Numbered from the stretch's first letter, positions 44,144-54,569 are shown. The stretch: DNA of 64,000 nucleotides from Ectothiorhodospira mobilis (GCF_900114895.1 NZ_FOUO01000003.1:62001-126000), one strand, 5' to 3'. Notes: generated from the sequence alone by a model not told the origin. Made by a program: numbers and translations.

Positions 44144-44500
44144 ATGCTCTATAGCATTCTTCTGGTTTTTCAGGTAATCTTTTCCGTCGGTCTCATTGCC
44201 CTGGTGCTGATGCAGCATGGCAAGGGGGCCGATGCTGGCGCCGCCTTCGGCAGCGGTGCCTCGGCCACCGTTTTCGGTGCTCGGGGTTCGGCCAACCTGC
44301 TCACGCGGGCCACGGCCTTGACGGCCACCGCCTTCATCGTCAACAGTCTGATCCTGACGTACCTGGCGGCCCACCGGCCCGAGGCCCCCAGCGCCGCGGA
44401 CCTCATCCAGGCCCCGCCGGCGGTGGAGCAGCAGGAGGCACCGGCGCAGACGGCACCCGAGCAAGGGCCGTCCGACGTCCCGGAGGACGTGCCCGGTTGA
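44144..44500 (+). CDS. secG: Preprotein translocase subunit SecG
   Basis: Small accessory subunit of the SecYEG protein channel. The 118-residue product has two membrane segments (about 3-22 and 54-74) separated by the conserved cytoplasmic loop MQHGKGADAGAAFGSGASAT then VFGARGSANLLTR. The tail after residue 80 is Pro/Ala/Glu-rich. It is followed 42 bp later by tRNA-Leu(GAG), the same order as E. coli secG-leuU. Confidence 0.96.
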   Translation: MLYSILLVFQVIFSVGLIALVLMQHGKGADAGAAFGSGASATVFGARGSANLLTRATALTATAFIVNSLILTYLAAHRPEAPSAADLIQAPPAVEQQEAPAQTAPEQGPSDVPEDVPG

Positions 44501-44542
44501 CGGGGCTCCCGGGGGAGACCCCCCCGGTTTCGCTGGTTTCGT

Positions 44543-44627
44543 GCAGATGTGGTGGAATTGGTAGACACGCCGTCTTGAGGGGGCGGTGGCGAAAGCCGTG
44601 TCGGTTCGAGTCCGACCATCTGCACCA
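44543..44627 (+). tRNA. leuU: tRNA-Leu (anticodon GAG)
   Basis: An 85-nt class II tRNA with encoded CCA. The acceptor GCAGATG pairs with CATCTGC. The Leu-type D-arm reads GTGGAATTGGTAGACAC. The anticodon stem CCGTC/GGCGG holds the loop TTGAGGG with anticodon GAG. A variable arm (TGGCGAAAGCC) and T-loop TTCGAGT follow. Position after secG is conserved. Confidence 0.96.
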
Positions 44628-44718
44628 TCTTTCCTATCCTGCGATGCAGTCTTCCCAGACCCTACTGCGGCATCGCAATATCCCATTTTTCTTTTCGGGA
44701 ATTACTTTATTCTAATGC

Positions 44719-44748
44719 TTGACACCCTTTTCGGGGGTGCCATAGACT
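44719..44748 (+). promoter_or_regulatory. Sigma-70 promoter candidate for the nuo operon
   Basis: TTGACA at 44719-44724, an 18-nt spacer and TAGACT at 44743-44748 (or CATAGA with 16 nt) lie in the 258-bp gap between tRNA-Leu and nuoA. This gap is AT-rich compared with its surroundings. The rest of it, to 44885, holds a leader of about 130 bases in which I see no other recognisable element. Confidence 0.55.
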
Positions 44749-44885
44749 CCCTCGGGCTTTTCAACGGGGCACTTTATTGTGCTTCGGCATAACTAAAACA
44801 AGAGGCATCCGGGCGGTGGACGGATGCGCGAAAAGAATCACCAAGGCCCATCCCGTGCGCCGGCGCGCGATGGGGGGAGAGGACC

Positions 44886-45242
44886 ATGCTCGAAAACTAC
44901 CTGCCTATCCTGGTGTTCATGGGTATCGGCCTGCTCATGGGGATCCTGCCTCTCGCACTGGGCATGGTGATCGGACCCCGCCGTCCGGACGCCGCCAAGA
45001 ATTCCCCCTATGAGTGCGGCTTCGAGGCCTTCGAAGACTCCCGCATGAAATTCGACGTCAGGTTCTACCTGATCGCCATCCTCTTTATTATCTTCGATCT
45101 GGAAATCGCGTTTCTCTTTCCCTGGGCCGTGGCGCTGGACACCATCGGCCTGTACGGGCTGCTCGCCATGGGCCTGTTTCTGGGCATCCTGGTGATCGGT
45201 TTCATCTATGAGTGGAAAAAGGGGGCCCTGGAATGGGAATAG
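44886..45242 (+). CDS. nuoA: NADH-quinone oxidoreductase subunit A
   Basis: Membrane subunit of complex I near the quinone site. The 118 residues have three membrane segments (about 6-28, 60-84, 88-110) and the conserved loop [20 protein letters not shown]. It is the first gene of a complete nuoA-N operon and overlaps nuoB by 10 bp. Confidence 0.97.
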   Translation: MLENYLPILVFMGIGLLMGILPLALGMVIGPRRPDAAKNSPYECGFEAFEDSRMKFDVRFYLIAILFIIFDLEIAFLFPWAVALDTIGLYGLLAMGLFLGILVIGFIYEWKKGALEWE

Positions 45243-45709
45243 AAGGCGTCCTTGAAGAAGGGTTCGTCACCACCTCGGCAGACAAACTGATCAATTGGGC
45301 CCGTACGGGATCCCTCTGGCCCATGACCTTTGGCCTGGCCTGTTGTGCCGTGGAGATGATGCACGCCGGTGCCGCCCGTTACGACCTGGACCGCTTCGGG
45401 ATGATCTTCCGCCCGAGCCCGCGCCAGTCGGACGTGATGATCGTGGCCGGTACCCTGGTGAACAAGATGGCCCCTGCGCTTCGCAAGGTCTATGACCAGA
45501 TGGCCGAGCCCCGCTGGGTCATCTCCATGGGTTCCTGCGCCAACGGTGGCGGCTACTATCACTATTCCTATTCGGTGGTGAGGGGGTGCGACCGCATCGT
45601 CCCCGTGGACATCTACGTGCCCGGTTGCCCGCCCACGGCAGAGGCCCTCCTCTACGGGATTTTGCAGCTGCAGAACAAGATCCGACGCACCAACACCATC
45701 GCCCGCTGA
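45233..45709 (+). CDS. nuoB: NADH-quinone oxidoreductase subunit B
   Basis: Peripheral-arm subunit carrying the terminal iron-sulfur cluster N2. From ATG 45233 it is 158 residues. The N2 ligands are the paired cysteines in [10 protein letters not shown], Cys in MGSCANGGG and Cys in [14 protein letters not shown] 45212 is an alternative start but lies further inside nuoA. Confidence 0.96.
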   Translation: MGIEGVLEEGFVTTSADKLINWARTGSLWPMTFGLACCAVEMMHAGAARYDLDRFGMIFRPSPRQSDVMIVAGTLVNKMAPALRKVYDQMAEPRWVISMGSCANGGGYYHYSYSVVRGCDRIVPVDIYVPGCPPTAEALLYGILQLQNKIRRTNTIAR

Positions 45710-45736
45710 GCGGGCGATCCCAGCCGGGATCTCAAG

Positions 45737-46462
45737 ATGAGCGAGAAACTCGACAGACTGGCCGCGCGCCTGGAACAACGATTCGAGGGCCGGCTGCAGG
45801 GGCTCGAGCGCGCCCATGGCGAGCTCACCCTGCAGGTGGCGCCAAGGGATCTGCACGAGGTGACCCGCACCCTGCGGGACGATCCGGAGCTGTCCTTCGA
45901 GCAGCTGATGGATGTCTGCGGCGTGGACTACATGGCCTACGGTGTCACCGAATGGGCCACGGAATCCGCCAGTGGCGAGGGCTTTAGCCGGGGCGTGGAG
46001 AAGGCCACCTCCGGGCGTTTCACCTTCGATGAGGCCCCGGCGGGGGGTACCTGGGATGGACCGCGTTTCGCCGTGGTGTATCACCTGCTCTCCGTGCGCC
46101 ATAACCACCGGTTGCGTCTGAAGGTGTTCTGTCCGGAGGACGATTTCCCCGCCGTTCCCTCGGTGGTGGAGATCTGGCGCAGCGCGGACTGGTTCGAGCG
46201 CGAGGCCTTCGACCTGTTCGGCATCGTCTTCGAGGGGCACCCGGATCTGCGCCGTATCCTCACCGACTACGGTTTCGTGGGTCATCCCTTCCGTAAGGAC
46301 TTCCCCCTGGTGGGACACGTGGAGATGCGCTACGACCCCGAGCAGCAGCGGGTGATCTACCAGCCGGTGAGCATCCAGCCCCGGGTGCTCGTGCCCCGGG
46401 TGATCCGGGAGGATCACCGCTATCTGCACGACGCCACCGACGGGAGGTCCACCGATGCCTGA
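45737..46462 (+). CDS. nuoC: NADH-quinone oxidoreductase subunit C
   Basis: 30-kDa-type subunit of the peripheral arm, here separate from nuoD (E. coli has a nuoCD fusion). The 241 residues include [11 protein letters not shown], the family signature [22 protein letters not shown] and [12 protein letters not shown]. The C-terminal end overlaps nuoD by 8 bp. Confidence 0.96.
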   Translation: MSEKLDRLAARLEQRFEGRLQGLERAHGELTLQVAPRDLHEVTRTLRDDPELSFEQLMDVCGVDYMAYGVTEWATESASGEGFSRGVEKATSGRFTFDEAPAGGTWDGPRFAVVYHLLSVRHNHRLRLKVFCPEDDFPAVPSVVEIWRSADWFEREAFDLFGIVFEGHPDLRRILTDYGFVGHPFRKDFPLVGHVEMRYDPEQQRVIYQPVSIQPRVLVPRVIREDHRYLHDATDGRSTDA

Positions 46463-47708
46463 GATCCGCAACTACACCCTCAACTTCGGTCCCCAGCACC
46501 CGGCGGCCCACGGCGTGCTGCGCCTGGTGCTGGAGATGGATGGCGAGGTGGTGGAGCGCGCCGATCCGCACATCGGGCTGTTGCACCGGGCCACCGAGAA
46601 GCTGGCGGAGAACAAGCCCTACAACCAGAGCATCGGCTACATGGACCGTCTGGACTATGTGTCCATGATGTGCAACGAGCACGGCTACGTGCTGGCCCTG
46701 GAGCGTCTGCTGGGCATCCAGCCCCCGCTGCGGGCCCAGTACATCCGGGTGATGTACGACGAGATCACCCGCCTGCTCAACCACCTGCTCTGGCTCGGCG
46801 CCCATGCCCTGGATGTGGGTGCCATGAGCATGTTCCTCTACTGCCTGCGCGAGCGCGAGGACCTGGTGGACTGCTACGAGGCGGTAAGCGGCTCGCGCAT
46901 GCATGCCACCTACTATCGCCCCGGTGGCGTGGCCCGGGACCTGCCCGGGACCATGCCCCAGTACAAGCCGTCCCGCTGGAAGAGCGAGGCGGAAGTGGAA
47001 CGCATCAACGCCGACCGCCAGGGTTCGCTGCTGGACTTCATCGAGGCCTTCACCGAGCGGTTCCCGCAGCGGGTGGATGAGTACGAGACCCTGTTGACGG
47101 AGAACCGCATCTGGCGTCAGCGCACCGTGGGGGTCGGCGTGGTGAGCCCCGAGCGCGCGCTGCAACTGGGTTTCACCGGCCCCATGCTGCGCGGCTCCGG
47201 TGTGGAATGGGATCTGCGCAGGAAGCAGCCCTATGAGGTCTACGACCGCCTGGACTTCGATATCCCCGTGGGTGCCAACGGCGACACCTATGACCGCTAT
47301 CTGGTGCGGGTGGAGGAGATGCGTCAGTCCAACCGCATCATCCGCCAGTGCGTGGACTGGCTGCGGGCGAACCCGGGCCCGGTGATGGTGGACGATCACA
47401 AGATCGTGCCGCCGCGCCGGGAGGAGATGAAGGCGGACATGGAGGCCCTCATCCACCACTTCAAGCTGTTCACCGAGGGGATGTGTGTCCCCGCGGGCGA
47501 GGCCTATGCCGCCGTGGAGCATCCCAAGGGGGAGTTTGGGGTCTACCTAGTCTCCGACGGGGCCAACAAGCCCTACCGCGTCAAGGTGCGCGCCCCCGGG
47601 TTTGCCCATCTGGCGGCGCTGGACGAGATGAGCCGCGGGCACATGCTGGCCGATGTGGTCACCCTCATCGGCAGCCTGGACATCGTCTTTGGGGAGATCG
47701 ATCGCTGA
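46455..47708 (+). CDS. nuoD: NADH-quinone oxidoreductase subunit D
   Basis: 49-kDa subunit that forms the quinone-binding pocket with NuoB. The 417 residues begin [20 protein letters not shown], with the quinone-site His pair. [16 protein letters not shown] and the C-terminal DIVFGEIDR are family-typical. GGGAGG precedes the ATG. The stop overlaps the nuoE start (TGATG). Confidence 0.97.
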   Translation: MPEIRNYTLNFGPQHPAAHGVLRLVLEMDGEVVERADPHIGLLHRATEKLAENKPYNQSIGYMDRLDYVSMMCNEHGYVLALERLLGIQPPLRAQYIRVMYDEITRLLNHLLWLGAHALDVGAMSMFLYCLREREDLVDCYEAVSGSRMHATYYRPGGVARDLPGTMPQYKPSRWKSEAEVERINADRQGSLLDFIEAFTERFPQRVDEYETLLTENRIWRQRTVGVGVVSPERALQLGFTGPMLRGSGVEWDLRRKQPYEVYDRLDFDIPVGANGDTYDRYLVRVEEMRQSNRIIRQCVDWLRANPGPVMVDDHKIVPPRREEMKADMEALIHHFKLFTEGMCVPAGEAYAAVEHPKGEFGVYLVSDGANKPYRVKVRAPGFAHLAALDEMSRGHMLADVVTLIGSLDIVFGEIDR

Positions 47709-48214
47709 TGGCTGGGAACCCGACCCAACGCAAGTCCGATGTGCTGAACGCGCACGTGCGCGCCGAGATCGACGACTGGCTCTCCCGCTACCCCCAGGAT
47801 CAGCGCCAGTCCGCCGTGCTGGGGGCGCTGCGGGCCGTGCAGCACGAACACGGACACCTGACCACCGAGCTCATGGATGCGGTGGCGGACTACATCGGCA
47901 TGCCCGAGATCGCCGTCTACGAGGTGGCCAGCTTCTATTCCATGTTCGAGCTGGAGCCGGTGGGGCGGCATACCATCTCCGTGTGCACCAACGTCTCCTG
48001 CATGCTGCGGGGCGCCGACCAGATCCTCGCCCACCTGGAACAGCGTCTGGGCATCCGGTTGGGGGAGACCACCCCGGATGGGCGCTTCTTTCTCAAGCGG
48101 GAGGAGGAGTGCCTGGCGGCCTGCTGTGGCGCGCCCATGATGCAGGTGGACCATGTCTATTACGAGCATCTCACCCCCGAGAAGGTGGATGAGATCCTCG
48201 ATTCCCTGGAGTAG
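47708..48214 (+). CDS. nuoE: NADH-quinone oxidoreductase subunit E
   Basis: 24-kDa-type subunit with the 2Fe-2S cluster N1a. The 168 residues carry the four ligands Cys93 and Cys98 (SVCTNVSC) and Cys135 and Cys139 (ECLAACCGAP), matching E. coli spacing. Start ATG 47708 overlaps the nuoD stop. nuoF follows after 4 bp. Confidence 0.97.
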   Translation: MAGNPTQRKSDVLNAHVRAEIDDWLSRYPQDQRQSAVLGALRAVQHEHGHLTTELMDAVADYIGMPEIAVYEVASFYSMFELEPVGRHTISVCTNVSCMLRGADQILAHLEQRLGIRLGETTPDGRFFLKREEECLAACCGAPMMQVDHVYYEHLTPEKVDEILDSLE

Positions 48215-48218
48215 CCCC

Positions 48219-49499
48219 ATGGTGAATCGCGTCTGCATAACCACCCGCGGGTTCGACGAGCCCTGGACCTACGAGAACTATCGCAAGGTGGGCGGGTACA
48301 AGGCCCTGGAGAAGGTCCTCAAGGAGAAGATGAGCCGCGAGGCGGTCATCGAGGAGGTGAAGAAGGCCAACCTGCGCGGCCGCGGCGGGGCCGGCTTCCC
48401 CGCGGGCATCAAGTGGGGCTTCATGCCCCGGGGCACGGGCGGGCAGAACTACCTGGTCTGCAACTCGGACGAATCCGAGCCGGGGACCTGCAAGGACCGG
48501 GACATCCTGCGCTTCAATCCCCATGCCCTGGTGGAGGGGATGGCCATCGCCGGCTACGCCATGGACGCCACGGTGGGCTACAACTACATGCGCGGCGAGT
48601 TCCTGGACGAGCCCTACCGGCGCTTCTCCCAGGCGGTGCGGGAGGCCTACGAGCACGGCTGGCTGGGCAAGGACATCCTGGGCTCCGGGGTGGACTTCGA
48701 TCTCTATCCCACCCTGGGGGCCGGGGCCTATATCTGCGGCGAGGAGACGGCCCTGCTGGAATCCCTGGAGGGGAAGAAGGGCCAGCCGCGGTACAAGCCG
48801 CCGTTCCCGGCCAACTACGGTCTCTATGGTCGCCCCACCACCATCAACAACACCGAGACCCTGGCCTCGGTGCCCGCCATCCTGCGGGAGGGCGGGGAGT
48901 GGTTCGCCGCCCTGGGGGTGGAGCGCAGCGGCGGCGAGAAGCTCTTCTCCGTCTCCGGCCACGTGGAGCGCCCGGGCAACTACGAGGTGCCCATGGGCAT
49001 CCCCTTCCGGGAGCTGCTGGAGATGGCCGGCGGGGTGTGGCAGGGCCGCCGCCTCAAGGCGGTGATCCCCGGTGGCTCCTCCGTGCCCGTGGTGCCGGCC
49101 GAGACCATGCTGGAGGCCACCATGGATTACGACGGCATCGCCCGGGCCGGGTCCATGCTGGGATCCGGGGCGGTGATCGTCATGGACGAGACCACCGACA
49201 TGGTCAAGGTCCTGCAGCGCATCTCCCGTTTCTACTTCTCCGAGTCCTGCGGCCAGTGCACCCCCTGCCGCGAGGGTACGGGCTGGCTCTACCGCATGGT
49301 CACCCGCATCGTCGAGGGCCGGGGCCGCATGGAGGACCTGGAGCGCCTGGACGAGGTGGCGGGCAAGATCGAGGGGCGCACCATCTGCGCCCTGGGGGAC
49401 GCCGCGGCGATGCCGGTGCGCAGTTTCGTCAAGCACTTCCGGCACGAATTCCAATACTACATCGAGCACGGCCGCAGCATGGTGGCCGACGCGGCCTGA
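48219..49499 (+). CDS. nuoF: NADH-quinone oxidoreductase subunit F
   Basis: 51-kDa subunit that binds NADH and FMN and holds cluster N3. The 426 residues have the NADH/FMN motif GRGGAGFPAGIKWGF, CNSDESEPGTCKDRD and ICGEETALLESLEG, and the N3 ligands in ESCGQCTPCREGTGW plus the later Cys in GRTICALGD. ATG 48219 starts 4 bp after nuoE. Confidence 0.97.
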   Translation: MVNRVCITTRGFDEPWTYENYRKVGGYKALEKVLKEKMSREAVIEEVKKANLRGRGGAGFPAGIKWGFMPRGTGGQNYLVCNSDESEPGTCKDRDILRFNPHALVEGMAIAGYAMDATVGYNYMRGEFLDEPYRRFSQAVREAYEHGWLGKDILGSGVDFDLYPTLGAGAYICGEETALLESLEGKKGQPRYKPPFPANYGLYGRPTTINNTETLASVPAILREGGEWFAALGVERSGGEKLFSVSGHVERPGNYEVPMGIPFRELLEMAGGVWQGRRLKAVIPGGSSVPVVPAETMLEATMDYDGIARAGSMLGSGAVIVMDETTDMVKVLQRISRFYFSESCGQCTPCREGTGWLYRMVTRIVEGRGRMEDLERLDEVAGKIEGRTICALGDAAAMPVRSFVKHFRHEFQYYIEHGRSMVADAA

Positions 49500-49531
49500 C
49501 GCCTGCCGATGGGTGCAACGGGAAGCAGAGC

Positions 49532-51916
49532 ATGAGTGAGGATCTGGTCAACATCGAGGTGGACGGCATCCCCCTGAAGGCGAAGAAGGGGACCATGCTG
49601 ATCCGGGTGACAGACGAGGCGGGGATCCGCATCCCCCGGTTCTGTTACCACGACAAGCTGTCGGTGGCCGCCAACTGCCGCATGTGCCTGGTGGAGGTGG
49701 AAAAGGCCCCCAAGCCCATGCCCGCCTGTGCCACCCCCGTGGCCGAGGGCATGCGCGTGTGGACCCGTTCGCCCAAGGCCCTGGCGGCGCAGAAGGCCAC
49801 CATGGAGTTCCTGCTCATCAATCACCCCCTGGACTGCCCCGTGTGCGACCAGGGCGGGGAATGCGAGCTCCAGGACGTGTCCATGGGCTATGGCGAGGGC
49901 ATCTCCCGCTACAGTGAGGCCAAGCGTGCGGTGAAGGACAAGGACATCGGTCCCCTCATCGCCACGGAGATGACCCGCTGCATCCACTGCACCCGCTGTG
50001 TGCGCTTCGGCGAGGAGATCGCGGGCCTGCGGGAGCTGGGGGCCACCGGTCGCGGCGAGTTCATGGAGATCGGCACCTTCGTGGAGAAATCGGTCACCTC
50101 GGAGCTCTCCGGCAACGTCATCGATCTGTGCCCCGTGGGGGCCCTGACCGCCAAACCCTCCCGCTTTACCTACCGTGCCTGGGAGCTGGTGCAGCATGCC
50201 AGTGTGGCGCCCCACGACGGTGTGGGATCCAACATCCACCTGCACACCTACAACGGCCGGGTCATGCGCGTGGTGCCCCGCCACAATGAGGCGGTGAACG
50301 AGACCTGGATCTCCGACCGCGACCGCTTCAGCTACACCGGCCTTGGGGCCGCCGACCGGCTCACCGCCCCCATGATCCGCGAGGGGGACCAGTGGGTGAC
50401 CACCGACTGGGAGACGGCCCTGACGCGGGTGGTGGAAGGCCTGCGGGGGCAGCCGGCCGAGGCCTGCGGGGCCCTGCTCTCGCCCCAGGCCAGCGTGGAG
50501 GAGCTCTACCTGGCGCAACAATGGCTGCGGGGCCTGGGGGTCCGCAACCTGGATCATCGCCTGCGCCAGAGCGATTTCAGCGATCAGGACCGGGCCCCGC
50601 TGTTCCCCTACCTGGGGGATGCCCTGGAGGCCCTGGAGCAGACCCGCGCCTGCCTGCTGGTGGGCTCGGAGATCCGCAAGGATCAGCCCCTGGCGGGCCA
50701 CCGCCTGCGCAAGGCGGCCCTGGGCGGCGCCCGGGTCATGGCCATCAATCCCCGTCAGGTGCCCTTCAATTTCCCCGTCGCCGAGACGGTGAGCGCCGAT
50801 CCCCGGGGGATGGTCCTGGCCCTGGCGGGGGTGGCCCGTGCCGCCCTGGAGCGGGCCGGGCGCACCGCGCCCGAGGGGTTCAAGGCGCTGCTGCAGGCGG
50901 CCCGCACAGACGAGACGGTACGGGCCATGGCCCAGGCCCTGGCGGAAGGGGAGGGGGCCCGCGTCCTCTTGGGCGTGCAGGCCCATGCCCATCCCCACTT
51001 CGCCCTGCTGCGCGCCCTGGCGGGGCTGGTCTGTGAGACCACCGGTGCCACCCTGGGGTATCTCCCGGACGGCGGCAATGGCGCCGGCGCCTGGCTCGCC
51101 GGCGCCGTGGCGCACCGTGGCCCCGCGGGCGAATCCCTGGATGCGGCGGGGCAAACCCCGGACCAATGGCTGCAGCCGGGCCTCAAGGGCTGTCTGCTGC
51201 TGAACGTGGAGCCGGACATGGACTGCGAGGATCCGGCACGGGTCATGAAGGCCCTGGGTTCGGCCGCCTTCGTGGCCGCCCTGACCCCCTTCGCCGGGGA
51301 GGCCCTCAAGCGCGTGGCCCATGTCCTGTTGCCGGTGGCCACCTTCGCCGAGACCTCGGGCACCTATGTCAATGTCGAGGGACGCTGGCAGAGCGTGGCC
51401 GGGGCCGCGCAGCCCCCGGGGGAGACCCGGCCGGCCTGGAAGGTGCTGCGGGTGCTGGGCAACATGAGCGGCCTTGAGGGGTTCGAATACCTCTCATCCG
51501 AAGAGGTGCGCGACGCCCTCAAGGACCGCCTCCGGGCCGCCGGGGTGGAGGGTTTCGACACCGTCTACCGCCACGACGGTGCCTCTCTGGCGGTGCCCGA
51601 GGCCAGCCGTGGCCTGCAGCGCATCGGCGCGGTGGGTCCCTATGGGGTGGATTCCCTGGTGCGCCGGGCGGCCCCCCTGCAGGCGACGCAGGACGCCGGG
51701 GCCCATGCCCTGGCCCGTATCCACCCCCGCCAGGCCCGGTCCCTGGGACTGGAGGAGGGCGATCAGGTGGAGGTGCGCCAGGAGGGGCTCTCGGCGCGTC
51801 TGCCCCTGGCACTGGATGAGGCCATCCCCGAGGGTTGCCTCTGGCTCCCCGTGGGCGTGGCCGCCACCCGGCACCTGGGCCGCAGCCACGGCGCGGTGGA
51901 ACTGAACAAGGTCTGA
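49532..51916 (+). CDS. nuoG: NADH-quinone oxidoreductase subunit G
   Basis: 75-kDa subunit with iron-sulfur clusters and a molybdopterin-oxidoreductase-like domain lacking cofactor. The 794 residues hold N1b (Cys38, 49, 52, 66), N5 (His98, Cys102, 105, 111) and N4 (Cys150, 153, 156, 200). The segment where E. coli binds N7 (about 222-265 here) has no cysteines, so N7 is absent, as in mitochondrial and Paracoccus enzymes. It is about 110 residues shorter than E. coli NuoG. Confidence 0.96.
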   Translation: MSEDLVNIEVDGIPLKAKKGTMLIRVTDEAGIRIPRFCYHDKLSVAANCRMCLVEVEKAPKPMPACATPVAEGMRVWTRSPKALAAQKATMEFLLINHPLDCPVCDQGGECELQDVSMGYGEGISRYSEAKRAVKDKDIGPLIATEMTRCIHCTRCVRFGEEIAGLRELGATGRGEFMEIGTFVEKSVTSELSGNVIDLCPVGALTAKPSRFTYRAWELVQHASVAPHDGVGSNIHLHTYNGRVMRVVPRHNEAVNETWISDRDRFSYTGLGAADRLTAPMIREGDQWVTTDWETALTRVVEGLRGQPAEACGALLSPQASVEELYLAQQWLRGLGVRNLDHRLRQSDFSDQDRAPLFPYLGDALEALEQTRACLLVGSEIRKDQPLAGHRLRKAALGGARVMAINPRQVPFNFPVAETVSADPRGMVLALAGVARAALERAGRTAPEGFKALLQAARTDETVRAMAQALAEGEGARVLLGVQAHAHPHFALLRALAGLVCETTGATLGYLPDGGNGAGAWLAGAVAHRGPAGESLDAAGQTPDQWLQPGLKGCLLLNVEPDMDCEDPARVMKALGSAAFVAALTPFAGEALKRVAHVLLPVATFAETSGTYVNVEGRWQSVAGAAQPPGETRPAWKVLRVLGNMSGLEGFEYLSSEEVRDALKDRLRAAGVEGFDTVYRHDGASLAVPEASRGLQRIGAVGPYGVDSLVRRAAPLQATQDAGAHALARIHPRQARSLGLEEGDQVEVRQEGLSARLPLALDEAIPEGCLWLPVGVAATRHLGRSHGAVELNKV

Positions 51917-51931
51917 GATCGGGGTCCGAGT

Positions 51932-52993
51932 ATGCAAGCCATCGTTCAATACTGGGAAGGACTGCCGGTGATCATGCAGATCTCGGCCAAGATCACCCTG
52001 CTGCTGACGCCGCTGCTCCTGGCCGTGGCCTATACCACCTTCGCCGAGCGCAAGATCATCGGCTATATGCAGATCCGCATCGGGCCCAACCGGGTGGGGC
52101 CCCGGGGCTTCCTGCAGCCCATCGCCGATGCCCTCAAGCTGCTCACCAAGGAGGTGATCGTCCCCACCAACGCCAACCGCTATCTGTTCCTGACGGCGCC
52201 GGTGCTGGCCATCGCCCCGTCCCTGGCGGCCTGGGCGGTGGTGCCCTTCGACGACGGCATGGCCATCGCCGACATCAACGCCGGTCTGTTGTACATCCTG
52301 GCCCTCACCTCCCTGGGGGTGTACGGCATCATCGTCGCCGGCTGGGCCTCCAACTCCCGCTATGCCCTGTTGGGGTCATTGCGTTCGGCGGCCCAGATCA
52401 TCTCCTATGAGATCGCCATGGGTTTCGCCCTGGTGGGGGTCATCATGGCCGCCGGCAGCTTGAACCTGGGGGAGATCGTCGAGGCCCAGCGGGGGAGCGT
52501 GTACCATTGGTTCCTGTTGCCCCTGCTGCCCCTGTTCCTGGTGTACTTCATCTCGGGGGTGGCGGAGACCAACCGGGCTCCCTTCGACGTGGCGGAGGGG
52601 GAGTCGGAGATCGTGGCCGGCTTCCATGTGGAATACTCCGGCATGGCCTTCGCCGTGTTCTTCCTGGCGGAGTACGCCAATATGATCCTCATCTCCGCCC
52701 TCACGGCCCTGCTGTTCTTGGGCGGCTGGCTCTCCCCCCTGGAGGGCCTCCTGCCGCAGGCGGCCTTTGCCCTGCCGGTGATCGGCTGGGTCCTGGATGG
52801 CGGCATCCACTGGTTCCTGGCGAAGACGGCTTTCTTCCTGTTCCTGTTCCTGTGGTTTCGCGCCACCTTCCCCCGCTACCGCTATGACCAGATCATGCGC
52901 CTGGGCTGGAAGGTGCTGATCCCCGTGACCATCGTCTGGCTCTTCCTCGAGGGCGTGGCCGTCGCCTTCGGCCTGGGCCCGTGGTTCGCTTGA
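51932..52993 (+). CDS. nuoH: NADH-quinone oxidoreductase subunit H
   Basis: ND1 homologue, the membrane subunit that joins the arms at the quinone tunnel. The 353 residues have about eight membrane segments and the conserved [28 protein letters not shown], and [20 protein letters not shown] then [10 protein letters not shown]. It starts 15 bp after nuoG. Confidence 0.97.
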   Translation: MQAIVQYWEGLPVIMQISAKITLLLTPLLLAVAYTTFAERKIIGYMQIRIGPNRVGPRGFLQPIADALKLLTKEVIVPTNANRYLFLTAPVLAIAPSLAAWAVVPFDDGMAIADINAGLLYILALTSLGVYGIIVAGWASNSRYALLGSLRSAAQIISYEIAMGFALVGVIMAAGSLNLGEIVEAQRGSVYHWFLLPLLPLFLVYFISGVAETNRAPFDVAEGESEIVAGFHVEYSGMAFAVFFLAEYANMILISALTALLFLGGWLSPLEGLLPQAAFALPVIGWVLDGGIHWFLAKTAFFLFLFLWFRATFPRYRYDQIMRLGWKVLIPVTIVWLFLEGVAVAFGLGPWFA

Positions 52994-53007
52994 AGGAGGG
53001 AATGATC

Positions 53008-53499
53008 ATGGCCACGGCGATTCTGCAGTTCTTCAAGACCTTCATGCTGTGGGAGCTGCTGGTGGGGCTCAAGCTCACCGGCCGGCACCTCTTCAGGCGC
53101 AAGATCACGGTCCAGTTCCCGGAGGAGAACACCCCCATCTCCCCCCGCTTCCGCGGTCTGCACGCCCTGCGCCGTTACCCCAACGGGGAGGAGCGCTGCA
53201 TCGCCTGCAAGCTGTGCGAGGCGGTGTGCCCGGCCCTGGCCATCACCATCGAATCGGCCCTCCGGGAGGACGGTACACGGCGCACGACGCGCTATGACAT
53301 CGACCTGTTCAAGTGCATCTACTGCGGCTTCTGTGAGGAGGCCTGTCCGGTGGACTCCATCGTGGAGACCCACATCCAGCACTATCACTTCGAGTCCCGG
53401 GGCGAGCAGATCATGACCAAGGAGAAGCTCCTGGCCATCGGGGACAAGTACGAGGCCGAGATCGCGGCCGCCCGCGCCGCCGACGCGCCCTATCGTTGA
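53008..53499 (+). CDS. nuoI: NADH-quinone oxidoreductase subunit I
   Basis: TYKY-type subunit carrying the two 4Fe-4S clusters N6a and N6b in [12 protein letters not shown] and [15 protein letters not shown] 53008 (163 residues) is chosen over ATG 53002 because GGAGGG at 52995-53000 is then at normal spacing; 53002 would leave only one base. It starts 14 bp after nuoH. Confidence 0.96.
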   Translation: MATAILQFFKTFMLWELLVGLKLTGRHLFRRKITVQFPEENTPISPRFRGLHALRRYPNGEERCIACKLCEAVCPALAITIESALREDGTRRTTRYDIDLFKCIYCGFCEEACPVDSIVETHIQHYHFESRGEQIMTKEKLLAIGDKYEAEIAAARAADAPYR

Positions 53500-53515
53500 G
53501 GAGGAGGCCCCGATC

Positions 53516-54109
53516 ATGACTGTGGAAGAGATCCTGTTCTATGCCATGTCCACCGTGCTGGTGGGTGCGGCGGTGGCCGTGATCACGGTGCGCAACCCCG
53601 TGCACGCGGCCCTGGCCCTGGTGCTGGCCTTCTTCGCCACCGCATTCCACTGGGTGATGCTGGAGGCGGAGTTCCTGGGCATCCTCCTGGTGCTGGTGTA
53701 CGTGGGGGCGGTGATGGTGCTGTTCCTGTTCGTGGTCATGATGCTGGACATCAATGTGGCCCGCATGCGCGAGGGTTTCGCCCGCTTCCTGCCGGTGGGT
53801 CTGGTGGTGGCCGTGGGCATGATGGGGCTGATGGCCATGGTGGTGGGGGCCGGGGTGTTTCGCATCCCGGGACCCGAGCGGGCCGCGGCGGATCACAGCA
53901 ACACCGCGGCCCTGGGGCATCTGCTCTACACCGAGTACGTCTATCCCTTCGAGATCGCGGCCGTGATCCTGCTGGTGGCGATCATCGCCGCCATCGTCCT
54001 GACCCTGCGGCGGCGGCCGGGGACCCTTCACCTGGACCCGGGGCGGCAGGCCCGGGTGCGGCGCAACGAACGGGTGCGCATGGTGAAGATGCACAGCGAA
54101 AAACAATAA
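53516..54109 (+). CDS. nuoJ: NADH-quinone oxidoreductase subunit J
   Basis: ND6-type membrane subunit. The 197 residues have five predicted membrane segments, with AALALVLAFFATAFHWVMLE and LVLVYVGAVMVLFLFVVMML as conserved stretches, and a basic cytoplasmic tail. GAGGAGG lies before the start. It is followed by an unusual 150-bp gap before nuoK. Confidence 0.96.
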   Translation: MTVEEILFYAMSTVLVGAAVAVITVRNPVHAALALVLAFFATAFHWVMLEAEFLGILLVLVYVGAVMVLFLFVVMMLDINVARMREGFARFLPVGLVVAVGMMGLMAMVVGAGVFRIPGPERAAADHSNTAALGHLLYTEYVYPFEIAAVILLVAIIAAIVLTLRRRPGTLHLDPGRQARVRRNERVRMVKMHSEKQ

Positions 54110-54259
54110 AGGGGAACGCAACCGCGGGCCGGGGAGCCGGCCGCCGCCGGGGGTCAAGGGGCCTTCCGGGGGTGGCCTGCGCGCCGCCGGTCCTGGGCTG
54201 AAACCACCTGGGCAGGGGGCGTCGGGAGACCTGCGCAGGGCCAAACAACGGGACCAACC
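54110..54259 (+). other. GC-rich 150-bp gap between nuoJ and nuoK
   Basis: nuoJ and nuoK are normally adjacent; here they are 150 bp apart, the longest gap within this nuo operon. The stretch contains GGCCGG-GGAG-CCGGCC and further G/C blocks able to fold, but no T-run, promoter or convincing small gene. I see nothing I can name in it. Confidence 0.5.
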
Positions 54260-54565
54260 ATGATTCCTCTGTCGCATTACCTCGTGCTCGGGGCGATCCT
54301 GTTCGCGCTCAGCGTGACCGGGATCTTCCTGAACCGGAAAAACCTGATCATCCTGCTGATGTGCGTCGAGCTCATGCTGCTGGCGGTGAACATGAACTTC
54401 GTGGCCTTCTCCCATTACCTGGGGGATCTGGTGGGGCAGGTGTTCGTGTTCTTCATCCTCACCGTGGCGGCCGCCGAGGCGGCCATCGGCCTGGCCATCC
54501 TGGTGCTGGTGTTCCGCAACCGCGAGACCATCAACGTCCAGGATCTGGACGAGATGAAGGGGTAA
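54260..54565 (+). CDS. nuoK: NADH-quinone oxidoreductase subunit K
   Basis: ND4L-type subunit with three membrane segments in 101 residues. The two conserved membrane glutamates lie in [20 protein letters not shown] and [19 protein letters not shown]. The C-terminus ends VQDLDEMKG. It precedes nuoL by 4 bp. Confidence 0.97.
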   Translation: MIPLSHYLVLGAILFALSVTGIFLNRKNLIILLMCVELMLLAVNMNFVAFSHYLGDLVGQVFVFFILTVAAAEAAIGLAILVLVFRNRETINVQDLDEMKG

Positions 54566-54569
54566 GACC

